A DNA stretch of 64,000 bases from Bacteroidales bacterium (lineage in GTDB: Bacteria; Bacteroidota; Bacteroidia; Bacteroidales; Marinilabiliaceae), in NCBI GenBank assembly GCA_022768325.1, contig JALEMI010000034.1, forward strand, positions 17,746-81,745, read 5' to 3'. The notes beneath the pieces were generated by a model that was not told the origin of the DNA, ran no database searches, and worked only from the letters and a program-made list of their open reading frames with translations. Positions 1 to 8,924 of the stretch are shown here, piece after piece; the stretch's first letter is position 1, and every line of letters starts with the position of its first letter. Both the position numbers and the translations under genes were made by a program.

Positions 1-1392
1 CCTGCCAACATCCCCACCATACAAGGCAAGTCCATCAAGGTTGTCCTCGACGAGCAAAGCCCCACGACCAACACCGCCACACTGTCCATCGAGGGCGACA
101 TGACAAACTGCTACCCCGCGTGGTATCTGATGGTAGAGCAGGTAAGCGAGGACGGCAACGACACCACCTACGTGTTGTCAGAGAGCCCCTCGTCGGTCCT
201 CCCCACCTTCACCTACGAGAACGCCTCGGCTGGCAAATACAAGGTCGCCGCAAAGATTGTCAATCGCAACGGCATCTCACAAGCCTACCTCTCCACCACG
301 TTCTCGTTCCGCGAGACAAAGATTGACTACACGCCCACCTTCAACAAGCTCGTCGGCAAGACGTGGAGAGTAGACTACACCATCAAAGGCCACCTCGGAT
401 GTGGCGAGCCAGGCTCTGACGGCAGCGGATGGTGGTCTGCTGGCCTCAACGAGAAGGCCGACAACGGCATCTACGACGACCGCATCGAGTTCAGCCACTC
501 CGATTCCGACCCCGTTAATGGCGGCACATACTCCTACAACCCAGGCGAGGACGGTCTGCTCTTCGTGAACGCGGGCGTCACGGCCTTCGGCGGCGCACAA
601 GATGCCGACTTCGACACCGAGGTCCAGCCCCAGGAGACAACTTTCACCATCGTCTCGGGCGAGTATAATGGCGAGGAGTGCATCTTCCTCCAGTTCCCCG
701 CCAAGACCCTCTTCCCCTACATCCCCAACGACGCCACGTACGAGAACCCAATCTGGCGCGTAGAGTCGCTCAGCTCATCGCAGCTCGCACTGGTTGCCGA
801 CGAGGGCACAATAGCTTGGCGCCTGGTCCTCACCAGCAAGGAGGACACAGGCCTCCCCGAGGAGCCAGAAGTTCCCGAAGAGGTCTTCGACTGGGACTAC
901 AACTCCGACGCAAACCTCTGGAAGTCAGTCGACGCCGGTGACGACTTCGTGGGTGTCTCCCCGTGGTTCGCCAACAGCGGATGGGCGCAAATTGACGACC
1001 CGGAGTGGACACAAGACGGCAATGTGTGGGAAGTCATAATCCCCGAAGGCATGGGCGGCGACCAGTGGCAAGGCCAATTCCCAATCAGCACCACCCTCTC
1101 CGCCTCAATGACCAAGAAGTACAACCTCTACCTCCTTGTCGATTCCGATGACGACATTCCCGGCCTGACCATCAAGTTCACCCAATCGGGCGGCGGCGAT
1201 GCCGACAACAACTTCTTCACAGCCGACCGTCACGCCGTCTCTGGTGGAAAACAATTTGTCTTCAAGGGCAAAGAGATGGTCCTCCCGCAAGGCGATGCCG
1301 ATGCCCTCACCCTCTTCTTCGACTTCGGCGGAACTCCAGCCGGAACGACGGTCAAGATTAGCAACATCTTCTTCGAAGAGGTAGCAGAATAA
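1..1392 (+). CDS. Surface glycan-binding protein (SGBP-like), 5' end outside window
   Basis: The frame is open from the first base, so the N-terminus and any lipoprotein signal lie upstream; 463 codons are visible. The first ~105 residues look like a PKD/Ig-type beta-sandwich, residues ~115-285 form a separate mostly beta domain, and the last ~160 residues resemble a jelly-roll carbohydrate-binding module (alternating beta segments, several Trp, final SNIFFEE strand). The stop is 28 bases before the GH16 gene and three glycoside hydrolase genes follow on the same strand. This matches the SGBP position of Bacteroidetes beta-glucan PULs (susC-susD-SGBP-GH16-GH3). The inferred role is to hold beta-glucan at the outer-membrane surface. 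No enzyme motif is visible. Family assignment rests on context and architecture, so the exact domain names are uncertain. Confidence 0.6.
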   Translation, partial: PANIPTIQGKSIKVVLDEQSPTTNTATLSIEGDMTNCYPAWYLMVEQVSEDGNDTTYVLSESPSSVLPTFTYENASAGKYKVAAKIVNRNGISQAYLSTTFSFRETKIDYTPTFNKLVGKTWRVDYTIKGHLGCGEPGSDGSGWWSAGLNEKADNGIYDDRIEFSHSDSDPVNGGTYSYNPGEDGLLFVNAGVTAFGGAQDADFDTEVQPQETTFTIVSGEYNGEECIFLQFPAKTLFPYIPNDATYENPIWRVESLSSSQLALVADEGTIAWRLVLTSKEDTGLPEEPEVPEEVFDWDYNSDANLWKSVDAGDDFVGVSPWFANSGWAQIDDPEWTQDGNVWEVIIPEGMGGDQWQGQFPISTTLSASMTKKYNLYLLVDSDDDIPGLTIKFTQSGGGDADNNFFTADRHAVSGGKQFVFKGKEMVLPQGDADALTLFFDFGGTPAGTTVKISNIFFEEVAE

Positions 1393-1420
1393 GATTTAAA
1401 ACGCAAAAAACTTGTTTATC

Positions 1421-2536
1421 ATGAGAAGCAGACTCCCTGCCATGCTCTGCTTACTCGCCACAGCCATCCTCACTTCTTGTGGGGATGGCGATGGCGATAA
1501 GACAGACGACATCCAACACTCCATCTCCGTCAGCGAGAAGACAATCAACTGCGACGGCAATGCCGCCGAGTTCACTGTCTCCATCATCACAAACCATGAG
1601 TGGGCGGCAAAGCCAAGCGACTCATGGATTACGATTACGCCCGAAAGCTCCGCCGAGCAAAAAGCCACTCTGACAATCAAAGTCCAGAAAAACGGCGAGT
1701 TCGACCCGCGCGAGGGGCAGATAACCATCATGGCCGGCACAGCCCGCGAATACATCGAGGTCAAACAGGCCGGAGGTGACGGTGTCCCCGACCCCAACGC
1801 CATAACCTGCCCCCTCAAGGGCTACTCTCTCGTCTGGAACGATGAGTTCAACACGGGCTCAGCGCCAGACCTCAACAAGTGGACATACCAAGAGGCACAG
1901 CCAGGCTGGGTCAACAACGAATTGCAGACCTACGTGAGGGAGAAGACACCCAACGGCACAAAAGTGGCCGACATCAAGGACGGCAAACTCCGCATCAAGT
2001 GCTTCAAGGAGGACGGCAAAATCTACTCCGCCCGTATCTACGGCAACGTCCGCACAGGCTGGACCTACGGCTACATAGAGGCCAAGATCAAGCTCCCTAA
2101 GGGCAAAGGCACATGGCCCGCCTTCTGGATGATGCCCGTCAACTTCACCTCGTGGCCTCACGACGGCGAGATGGACATCATGGAGGAGGTTGGCGCAAAT
2201 CCTAACTACGTCTCTTCAAGCCTCCACGCCGACGGTCACGTCCACTCCAACAACACGCAGGTCACCCACGAGATGTACCTCGAAGGCGCAGAAGACGACT
2301 TCCACGTCTACGCCATGGAATGGACCGCCAATTACATCCGCACGTTCGTCGATGGCGGAGAACAACTCTACTACGAGAACGACGGTGGCGGCGACTACAA
2401 CTGGCCATACCATACCCCCTTCTACGTCATCCTCAACCTCGCTTGGGGCGGTATGTGGGGCGGCTATCTGGGTGTCGACGAGTCCGCCCTCCCTTGCGTA
2501 ATGGAGGTGGAATACGTCCGTGTGTTTCAGAAATAA
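1421..2536 (+). CDS. GH16 endo-beta-glucanase lipoprotein with BACON domain
   Basis: A 371-residue lipoprotein. The chosen start is ATG 1421; the earlier TTG at 1412 would add three residues before the signal peptide. The signal ends in LTSC with Cys20 as lipid anchor, so it is probably an outer-membrane surface enzyme. Residues ~32-117 form a BACON domain (Ig-like, common in Bacteroidetes glycanases) and ~130-371 are GH16. The catalytic motif is EMDIME with nucleophile Glu250, helper Asp252 and acid/base Glu255. GH16 members with this motif cleave beta-1,3 or mixed beta-1,3/1,4 glucans (laminarinase/lichenase). The two GH3 genes downstream would finish the oligosaccharides. The exact linkage preference cannot be read from the sequence. 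Confidence 0.9.
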   Translation: MRSRLPAMLCLLATAILTSCGDGDGDKTDDIQHSISVSEKTINCDGNAAEFTVSIITNHEWAAKPSDSWITITPESSAEQKATLTIKVQKNGEFDPREGQITIMAGTAREYIEVKQAGGDGVPDPNAITCPLKGYSLVWNDEFNTGSAPDLNKWTYQEAQPGWVNNELQTYVREKTPNGTKVADIKDGKLRIKCFKEDGKIYSARIYGNVRTGWTYGYIEAKIKLPKGKGTWPAFWMMPVNFTSWPHDGEMDIMEEVGANPNYVSSSLHADGHVHSNNTQVTHEMYLEGAEDDFHVYAMEWTANYIRTFVDGGEQLYYENDGGGDYNWPYHTPFYVILNLAWGGMWGGYLGVDESALPCVMEVEYVRVFQK

Positions 2537-2554
2537 GAACAATAGGCACACATC

Positions 2555-4792
2555 ATGACTACTAAAAAAATCATCATCACAACCGCACTGGCTTTGGCTC
2601 TCCCCTTGGCGGCATACGCGCAAAAGGAGCTCCCCGCCTATCTCGACGACACCAAAGAAATCGAGGTCAGGGTAGAGGACGCCCTCAAACGCATGACGCT
2701 CGACGAGAAAATACGCGTCGTCCACGCCCAAAGCAAATTCTCTTCCGCCGGCGTACCACGCCTCGGTCTGCCCGACTTCTGGACTGACGACGGCCCGCAC
2801 GGCGTACGCCCCGACGTCCTCTGGGACGAGTGGGAGCAAGCCGGTCAGACCAACGACTCGTGCCTCGCCTTCCCTGCCCTGACGTGCCTCGCCGCAACGT
2901 GGAATCCCGAAATCGCCTACCTCTACGGCGAGAGCCTCGGCGAGGAGGCACTCTATCGCGGCAAGGACATGATTCTCGGCCCGGGCGTCAACATCTACCG
3001 CACGCCGCTCAACGGCCGCAACTTTGAGTACATGGGCGAAGACCCCTACCTCGCCTCCCGAATGGTAGTCCCCTACGTCGAGGGCTTGCAGTCCAAAGGC
3101 GTTGCCGCTTGCGTCAAGCACTACGCCCTCAACAACGACGAGGAGTATCGCAACCAGGTCAACGTTGTCGTAGACGACCGCACCCTCCACGAGATCTACC
3201 TCCCTGCCTTCAAGGCCGCAATAACCGAGGGCAAGGCATGGGCAATAATGGGGGCCTACAATCTCTACAAGAATCAGCACAACTGCCACAACGAGATTCT
3301 GCTCAACAAGATTCTTAAGCAAGACTGGAAGTTCGACGGCGTTGTCGTAAGCGACTGGGGCGGAACCCACAATACCGACGAGGCCGTCATGAACGGTCTC
3401 GACATGGAGTTCGGCTCTTGGACAAACGGCCTCTCATGGGGCGCATCGAACGCCTACGACAACTACTACCTCGCCAATCCCTACAAGAAAGCCATCAAAG
3501 AGGGCAAATTCACCACAAAAGAACTCGACGAGAAGGTTCGCCGCGTCTTGCGCCTCTTCTTCCGCACGACGATGAACAGGAACCGCCCCGCCGGCTTCCT
3601 TTGCTCAGAGAGCCACTATGAGGCCGCCCGCAAGATTGCCGAAGAGGGAGTCGTCCTCCTCAAGAACGACAATCTCCGCAGTACCAAGACGCCTGTCCTC
3701 CCCATCGACCTCAAGTCCGTCAAGCGCGTCCTCGTTGTCGGCGAGAATGCCGTCAAGATGATGACCGTTGGCGGAGGCTCGTCCTCTCTCAAGGTTCAGC
3801 GCGAAATCTCCCCTCTCGACGGCCTGCGCACCCGCCTCAAAGGCGTTGCCGAAGTTGACTATGCCCGCGGCTACGTAGGCGACGTCACGGGCGAATATAA
3901 TGGCGTCACGACAGGCCAAAACCTGAAGGACGACCGCTCGGCCGATGAGCTTATAGCCGAGGCTGTCGCGAAGGCCAAGGGTGCCGACTACGTCATCGTC
4001 TTCGGCGGCCTCAACAAGAGCGACTACCAGGACTGCGAGGGCCACGACCGCAAGGAGTTCGCCCTCCCATACGCGCAAGACCGCCTCGTCGAGGCTCTGG
4101 CCAGCGCCAACGCCCGCACGGTGTTTGTCAACATCTCGGGCAATGCTGTCGCCATGCCTTGGGCGTCGCAAGTGCCCGCCATCGTGCAAGGCTGGTTCAT
4201 CGGCTCTGAGGCCGGCACGGCTCTCGCCTCAATACTTGTTGGCGATGCCAATCCGTCGGGCAAACTGCCCTTCTCGTGGATGAACAGCCTCAATGAGTAT
4301 GGCGCTCACGCCCTCAATGCCTATCCCGGCACATGGCGCGAGGACAAGAAGATTATCGACGAGGAGTATAAAGAGGGAATTTTCGTCGGCTACCGCTGGG
4401 CGGATAAGGAGAAGTTGAAGCCCCTCTTCGCTTTTGGCCACGGGCTTAGCTACACTACTTTTGAGTACGGCAAGGCGGAGAGGCTCCCCAATGGCGACAT
4501 CAAGGTAAGCGTCCGCAACACAGGCTCACGCGCCGGCGCAGAGATTGTCCAGCTCTACATCCGCGACGTCAAGTCGTCCCTCCCCCGCCCCGTCAAGGAG
4601 CTTAAGGGCTTCAAGAAAGTTTGGCTCCAGCCCGGCGAGTCGGTCGAGGTGGTCTTCAGCATCGACAACTCCATGCTCAGCTACTACGACGACACTAAGG
4701 GCGAATGGGTTGCCGAGCCAGGTCAGTTTGAGGCTCTCATCGGTGCCTCGGCCTCCGACATCAAGTGTAAAGTAGCTTTCGACCTAAAATAG
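2555..4792 (+). CDS. GH3 beta-glucosidase, periplasmic (first copy)
   Basis: A 745-residue GH3 enzyme with a signal peptide ending near AYAQ (residue 23) and no lipobox, so probably periplasmic. The N-terminal TIM barrel carries the conserved KHY (residues 188-190) and the nucleophile in VVSDWGG (Asp267). The alpha/beta sandwich and a C-terminal fibronectin-III-like domain with the RPVKELKGF motif follow. The start is 18 bases after the GH16 stop, so it is co-transcribed. Expected to release glucose from the non-reducing end of short beta-glucans imported by the PUL. Its barrel differs from that of the next GH3 gene, so the two probably divide the linkages or chain lengths. Confidence 0.9.
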   Translation: MTTKKIIITTALALALPLAAYAQKELPAYLDDTKEIEVRVEDALKRMTLDEKIRVVHAQSKFSSAGVPRLGLPDFWTDDGPHGVRPDVLWDEWEQAGQTNDSCLAFPALTCLAATWNPEIAYLYGESLGEEALYRGKDMILGPGVNIYRTPLNGRNFEYMGEDPYLASRMVVPYVEGLQSKGVAACVKHYALNNDEEYRNQVNVVVDDRTLHEIYLPAFKAAITEGKAWAIMGAYNLYKNQHNCHNEILLNKILKQDWKFDGVVVSDWGGTHNTDEAVMNGLDMEFGSWTNGLSWGASNAYDNYYLANPYKKAIKEGKFTTKELDEKVRRVLRLFFRTTMNRNRPAGFLCSESHYEAARKIAEEGVVLLKNDNLRSTKTPVLPIDLKSVKRVLVVGENAVKMMTVGGGSSSLKVQREISPLDGLRTRLKGVAEVDYARGYVGDVTGEYNGVTTGQNLKDDRSADELIAEAVAKAKGADYVIVFGGLNKSDYQDCEGHDRKEFALPYAQDRLVEALASANARTVFVNISGNAVAMPWASQVPAIVQGWFIGSEAGTALASILVGDANPSGKLPFSWMNSLNEYGAHALNAYPGTWREDKKIIDEEYKEGIFVGYRWADKEKLKPLFAFGHGLSYTTFEYGKAERLPNGDIKVSVRNTGSRAGAEIVQLYIRDVKSSLPRPVKELKGFKKVWLQPGESVEVVFSIDNSMLSYYDDTKGEWVAEPGQFEALIGASASDIKCKVAFDLK

Positions 4793-4828
4793 CAACAACT
4801 TTCCCAAAGGTTTAGTAACTTCAATATT

Positions 4829-4860
4829 TGGCGGGATGCCGAGCCTTCGGCGTTCCGCCA
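4829..4860 (+). other. 14-bp stem-loop between the two GH3 genes
   Basis: Bases 4829-4842 pair with 4847-4860 (14 pairs, two of them G-U) around a four-base loop. No T-run follows, so it is not a classical intrinsic terminator. It fills the middle of the 90-base gap between the GH3 genes. It could be an mRNA processing or stability element that sets the relative expression of the two genes. Confidence 0.6.
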
Positions 4861-4882
4861 ATAATCCGTAAAAACCGTATAT

Positions 4883-7135
4883 ATGAATAAGGTAACAGCT
4901 CTCGCCGTGGCACTTCTTGCCACATCGCCCTCCTTTGCACAAAAGGAGTCGATGGACGTATTCGTCAGCGACCTCATGAGCAAGATGACCGTCGACGAGA
5001 AGATTGGCCAGCTCAACCTATTGCCGGGTGGCGACATCACGACGGGCGCAGTCTTGAACAGCCCTCTCGCCAAACTCGCCGCCGAGGGCAAACTTGGCGC
5101 CGTCCTCAACGTCAAGGGGCAAGAGAAGGTCCGCGACCTGCAAGAGCAAGCAGTCAAGAAGTCGCGCCTCGGCATCCCGCTGCTCATTGGCCAAGACGTG
5201 ATTCACGGCAATCAGACCGTCTTCCCCATCCCCCTCGCGCAGTCTTGCTCCTGGGACCTCAACGCCATTGAGGAGGGCTCTCGAATTGCCGCCAAAGAGG
5301 CGACGGCGCAAGGCATCAACTGGGTCTACAGCCCCATGGTCGACATCAGTGTCGACCCCCGATGGGGACGCGTGGCCGAAGGCTATGGCGAGGACGTATT
5401 CTTGACCAGCCGAATCGGCGAGGCCGCAATCCGCGGCTATCAAGGCAACTATGGCAAGGAGAACGCCATGGCCTGCGTCAAGCACTTCGGCCTATACGGC
5501 GCTGTTGAGGCGGGGCGCGACTACAATACCGTCGACATGAGCCGCACCCGTATGTTCAACCAATACCTCCCGACCTACGAGGCCGCCGCCAAGGCCGGAG
5601 CCGGCTCTTTCATGTCATCCTTCAACCTCGTCGACTTCGTCCCCGCCACGTGCAACAAGTGGCTTCTCGACGACATCTTGCGCAAGAAATGGGGCTACGA
5701 CAACTTTGTCGTGACCGACTACGGCTCAATCAATGAGGCCGTCGTCCACGGTCTCGGCGACGTCTCCGTAACCACGGAACTCGCCTTGAAGGCCGGCACC
5801 GACATGGATATGTGTTCCTCCGCCTACATCGCGCAACTCAAGTCGCTTCTCGAATCGGGGAGAGTCACAATGGCCGACATTGACAACGCCTGCCGCCGCG
5901 TCCTCGAAGCCAAGTACAAGCTCGGCCTCTTTGACGACCCCTACCGTTTCTGCGAGCCAAAGCGTCTGAAGACCGACCTCTACACCGCCGAGCACCGCAA
6001 GGCCGCACGAGACATGGCCGCCGAGACGTTCGTCCTCCTCAAGAACGAGACCAACCTCCTCCCCCTTAAGAAGCAAGGCAAGATTGCCCTCATCGGCCCT
6101 CTCGCCGACAACCGCTCCAACATGGTGGGATGCTGGTCCACAGGCGACACGCCCGAGCTCTACTCCACCCTCCGCGAGGCAATGGCTCGTGCCGTCGACG
6201 GCAAGGCGCAGATCCTCTTCGCCCAAGGTTGCAACATCTACGCCGACAACGCCACTCAGCAGGGCGCGACGCACGGTCGCCCTATCGACCGCGTTGACGA
6301 CAAGGCCGCCAAAGACGAGGCCCTCAAAATTGCCAAGAAGGCCGATGTCATCGTATGCGCCATGGGCGAGATGGCAGAGATGAGCGGCGAGAGCTCCTCT
6401 CGTTCCGACATCTCGCTGCCCGACGTGCAGATGGACTTGCTCAAAGCCCTCGTGGCCACGGGCAAACCCGTCGTGCTTCTCAACTTCTCGGGCCGCCCAA
6501 CCATCATGACCTGGGAGGCCGAGAACGTCCCCGCCATCCTCAACGTATGGTTCGGCGGCTCTGAGGCTGGCGACGCCATCTGCGACGTAATCTTTGGCGA
6601 CAAAACGCCCTCTGGCCACCTCACCATGACGATGCCCAAGGCTCTCGGACAAATCCCCATCTACTACAACCACCACATGACGGGCCGCCCCGTAGAGGCT
6701 GGTGTCAAAGAGTTCCGCAAATTCGCCAGCAACTACATCGACATCCGCAACGAGCCGCTCTTCCCCTTCGGCTACGGCCTCACCTACACCACCTTCGCCT
6801 ACGACGGCATCGGCATAGCGTCCGACGCGAAAGACGCCCTCTTCTCCGTCCGCGCGACACTCAAGAACACCGGCTCTCGCGAGGCTACGGAGGTTGTCCA
6901 GTTCTACATCCGCGACATTGCCGCCTCTATTGCCCGCCCCGTCAAGGAGCTTAAGGGCTTCCAGCGCGTCACGCTCGCCCCGGGCGAGAGCCGCGAAGTC
7001 TCTTTCGCCGTCACTCGCGAGATGCTCTCATTCTTCGATGCCGAGGGCAACAGCGTCTTCGAGCCGGGCGAGTTCGAGTTCATGATTGGCGGCAACAGCC
7101 GCGACGTTATCCGAACCACGAAGACGGTGGAATAA
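4883..7135 (+). CDS. GH3 beta-glucosidase, BglX-like (second copy)
   Basis: A 750-residue GH3 enzyme with a signal peptide (MNKVTALAVALLATSPSFAQ) and no lipobox, so periplasmic. The barrel shows DVIHGN (105-110), a WGR motif (161-163), KHF (200-202) and the nucleophile in VVTDYGS (Asp279), the pattern of BglX-type periplasmic beta-glucosidases. The C-terminal fibronectin-III-like domain again carries RPVKELKGF. It is the last gene of the PUL segment and is followed by a strong terminator. With the GH16 enzyme and the first GH3 it forms a surface-cut, periplasm-finish pathway for beta-glucan. Substrate specificity beyond beta-glucosides is not visible. Confidence 0.88.
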   Translation: MNKVTALAVALLATSPSFAQKESMDVFVSDLMSKMTVDEKIGQLNLLPGGDITTGAVLNSPLAKLAAEGKLGAVLNVKGQEKVRDLQEQAVKKSRLGIPLLIGQDVIHGNQTVFPIPLAQSCSWDLNAIEEGSRIAAKEATAQGINWVYSPMVDISVDPRWGRVAEGYGEDVFLTSRIGEAAIRGYQGNYGKENAMACVKHFGLYGAVEAGRDYNTVDMSRTRMFNQYLPTYEAAAKAGAGSFMSSFNLVDFVPATCNKWLLDDILRKKWGYDNFVVTDYGSINEAVVHGLGDVSVTTELALKAGTDMDMCSSAYIAQLKSLLESGRVTMADIDNACRRVLEAKYKLGLFDDPYRFCEPKRLKTDLYTAEHRKAARDMAAETFVLLKNETNLLPLKKQGKIALIGPLADNRSNMVGCWSTGDTPELYSTLREAMARAVDGKAQILFAQGCNIYADNATQQGATHGRPIDRVDDKAAKDEALKIAKKADVIVCAMGEMAEMSGESSSRSDISLPDVQMDLLKALVATGKPVVLLNFSGRPTIMTWEAENVPAILNVWFGGSEAGDAICDVIFGDKTPSGHLTMTMPKALGQIPIYYNHHMTGRPVEAGVKEFRKFASNYIDIRNEPLFPFGYGLTYTTFAYDGIGIASDAKDALFSVRATLKNTGSREATEVVQFYIRDIAASIARPVKELKGFQRVTLAPGESREVSFAVTREMLSFFDAEGNSVFEPGEFEFMIGGNSRDVIRTTKTVE

Positions 7136-7160
7136 GCCCCCACCCCATTCACGATAAGGC

Positions 7161-7206
7161 AAAAGGAAACCGAGGTCTCCCAGAAGGGCGACCTCGGTTT
7201 CCTTTT
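7161..7206. terminator. Bidirectional intrinsic terminator
   Basis: Bases 7161-7177 pair perfectly with 7190-7206 (17 bp). The stem begins with AAAA and ends with TTTT, so it can work on both strands. It separates the convergent GH3 gene and lipoprotein gene. Confidence 0.92.
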
Positions 7207-7226
7207 GTCCTGACGCTCAGAACGCC

Positions 7227-8546
7227 TTACTCGGCCAAGACGGCGCGAACCATGTAGCCATAGCTCTTGTCGTTGTCGAGCTTATGCATATCGGGCTTCT
7301 TCGACGTAATCTTTAGCGAGTAGGCGAAACGGCTGAAGCTCGACAAGTTGGCTGTCCAGTAATAGCCAAGCGGCTCGGCAATGCCTTGGCCAATCACCTC
7401 GCGCCCGTCATCGTCAAGTGGCTTGGCATATCCGCCCGCGGGCAGGAAAATGGCCTTACCATTGGTTCGGCTCACTACGGCATAGCCTTGCGTATCGTGC
7501 CATGTTGTCCAGACCCAGTCGCATTCATTAATAAGCTCCTCAAATTGCTCAAAGGTCGGCATCTGCCACCCGGCACCAAGATTGGCCGTGGCAATGTCGT
7601 AGTCCGTACCGACAAGCGACGCCACCGACGGGTAGTCAGCCGGGTTGGACGAGGTCTTATCGCCCGTCGGGTCGCCCCATCCGAAGTACGTACCCGCCAG
7701 CTCGGCTTTAGACGCGCCCACATTCCTGGCCGCCCATAGCGTTGTAAGTCCCAGGTCCACAGGCAAATCGCTATCCTCGATACTCAAATTTTGCGTAGTG
7801 AAACTTATGGGGTCGCCCCAATAATAGACGGTGTCAATCTTCAAGTAGGCCATGTATGTGTATCGCGTCGACGATGTGAGACCCGTCAGCTGCGCCTCAA
7901 AACGGACTGAGTCGTTGGGCGAGACGCTGCCCTTTACAAAGGTGTCGACGCTTGGGTTCGGGCGGTCGGTCTGTCGCTTTGTATAAAGGAAGCCCACTTC
8001 GCCGAGAAACTTCGTGTCGTTCAGCTTGATGCTGCTCTCGCCGCGTATCGTGGCGGAGAAGATGCTCACGGGGTCGGCATCGGACGTGGAGACGCTGCAT
8101 TTCAGCGTCGTGAAGTACATCACACGGCCAATTCGCAACGTCTTGCCATTGCTCTCGCGCAAATAAGCCCTGTAATAATACTTCGTCCCCATGGTGAGGC
8201 CTGTTGCCGAGCAGGTGAAAATTTTGGCCTGCCTCTTGCTGATGATGGTTACGCAATCGTCGGCATTGGGCATCGGGTCGGGATTAGTGGCCGAAATGAC
8301 CACGCCCCACGTGGTGTATTGTGGCAATGAGCTGAAAGTCTTGATATTGAGCTTGCCCGTCAGGGTGGCACTATAATAGGTCACGTCTGTGGCCTGCCCC
8401 GTCACGGCCGTGTCAGTCGACGTAGCCCAATACTCTTCGTCGAAAAAGTCCTCCTGATCGCGGTCTGGCTTTTCGACCTCGTTGGTACACGCAGCCATTG
8501 CGACAACCATCATGAGTGCCATCGCAATGAGTTTTGCTGTCTTCAT
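7227..8546 (-). CDS. Lipoprotein with Fn3-like repeats and C-terminal FISUMP domain
   Basis: A 439-residue lipoprotein. The open frame extends back to 8702, but the start at 8546 gives a clean signal peptide, MKTAKLIAM..., ending MAAC with Cys20 as lipid anchor. Residues ~45-255 contain two fibronectin-III-like repeats that share YYSATLTG / FSATIRGE and TRYTYMAYLK-type strands. The C-terminal ~170 residues begin VDLGLTTLWAARNVGA and include GAGWQMPT and YYWTAN, typical of the Fibrobacter succinogenes major paralogous (FISUMP) domain found on many Bacteroidetes surface lipoproteins. Function is unknown; such proteins are thought to be surface-exposed. It is a single-gene unit, convergent with the PUL and divergent from asnB. 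Confidence 0.75.
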   Translation of the reverse strand: MKTAKLIAMALMMVVAMAACTNEVEKPDRDQEDFFDEEYWATSTDTAVTGQATDVTYYSATLTGKLNIKTFSSLPQYTTWGVVISATNPDPMPNADDCVTIISKRQAKIFTCSATGLTMGTKYYYRAYLRESNGKTLRIGRVMYFTTLKCSVSTSDADPVSIFSATIRGESSIKLNDTKFLGEVGFLYTKRQTDRPNPSVDTFVKGSVSPNDSVRFEAQLTGLTSSTRYTYMAYLKIDTVYYWGDPISFTTQNLSIEDSDLPVDLGLTTLWAARNVGASKAELAGTYFGWGDPTGDKTSSNPADYPSVASLVGTDYDIATANLGAGWQMPTFEQFEELINECDWVWTTWHDTQGYAVVSRTNGKAIFLPAGGYAKPLDDDGREVIGQGIAEPLGYYWTANLSSFSRFAYSLKITSKKPDMHKLDNDKSYGYMVRAVLAE

Positions 8547-8924
8547 TATGTAGGATTTTTGGGTGGAAGTTGACCATAAAGATAAGAAATTGCCGAAAGA
8601 AGGCGATAATTCATCAACTCTAAGCCCTTCCGTACCCTTTTTCCGCAGAAAATATGAATTTCCCGACACACCCCCTAAAAAACAAAACCAAGACCTCCAC
8701 AAGAAAGCGACATCCGCAACTCACCCCCAATTTTTTGCATACACATTCACCCCAAATACAACAAACTTCCAAATACACCCCTTTTCCGTCAAAGTGTCAA
8801 TTCCACCCCCTATTGCTTTCAAAAAGCGCTATTTGAGGAAAATTTTCTTTTGATTTATAATTTCTATTGCACGAATAATTATAAAACATAACTTTGCAAC
8901 ACCAAACAATTACAGAATAACTCT
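8547..8924. other. Divergent intergenic region with CACCCC repeats
   Basis: 378 bases between the start of the FISUMP lipoprotein gene and asnB, visibly rich in A and C on the plus strand. CACCCC occurs at 8669, 8722, 8748, 8776 and 8804, spacings 53, 26, 28 and 28. A weak minus-strand -7 match (TATCTTTA, complement of 8577-8584) may serve the lipoprotein gene. The asnB promoter lies at the right end. No small ORF of quality was found. Confidence 0.5.
8866..8896 (+). promoter_or_regulatory. Bacteroidetes-type promoter of asnB
   Basis: The -7 element TAACTTTG (8889-8896) matches TAnnTTTG exactly. A partial -33 element ATTG lies at 8866-8869, 19 bases upstream. The predicted transcript start is ~25 bases before the asnB ATG. 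Confidence 0.75.
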
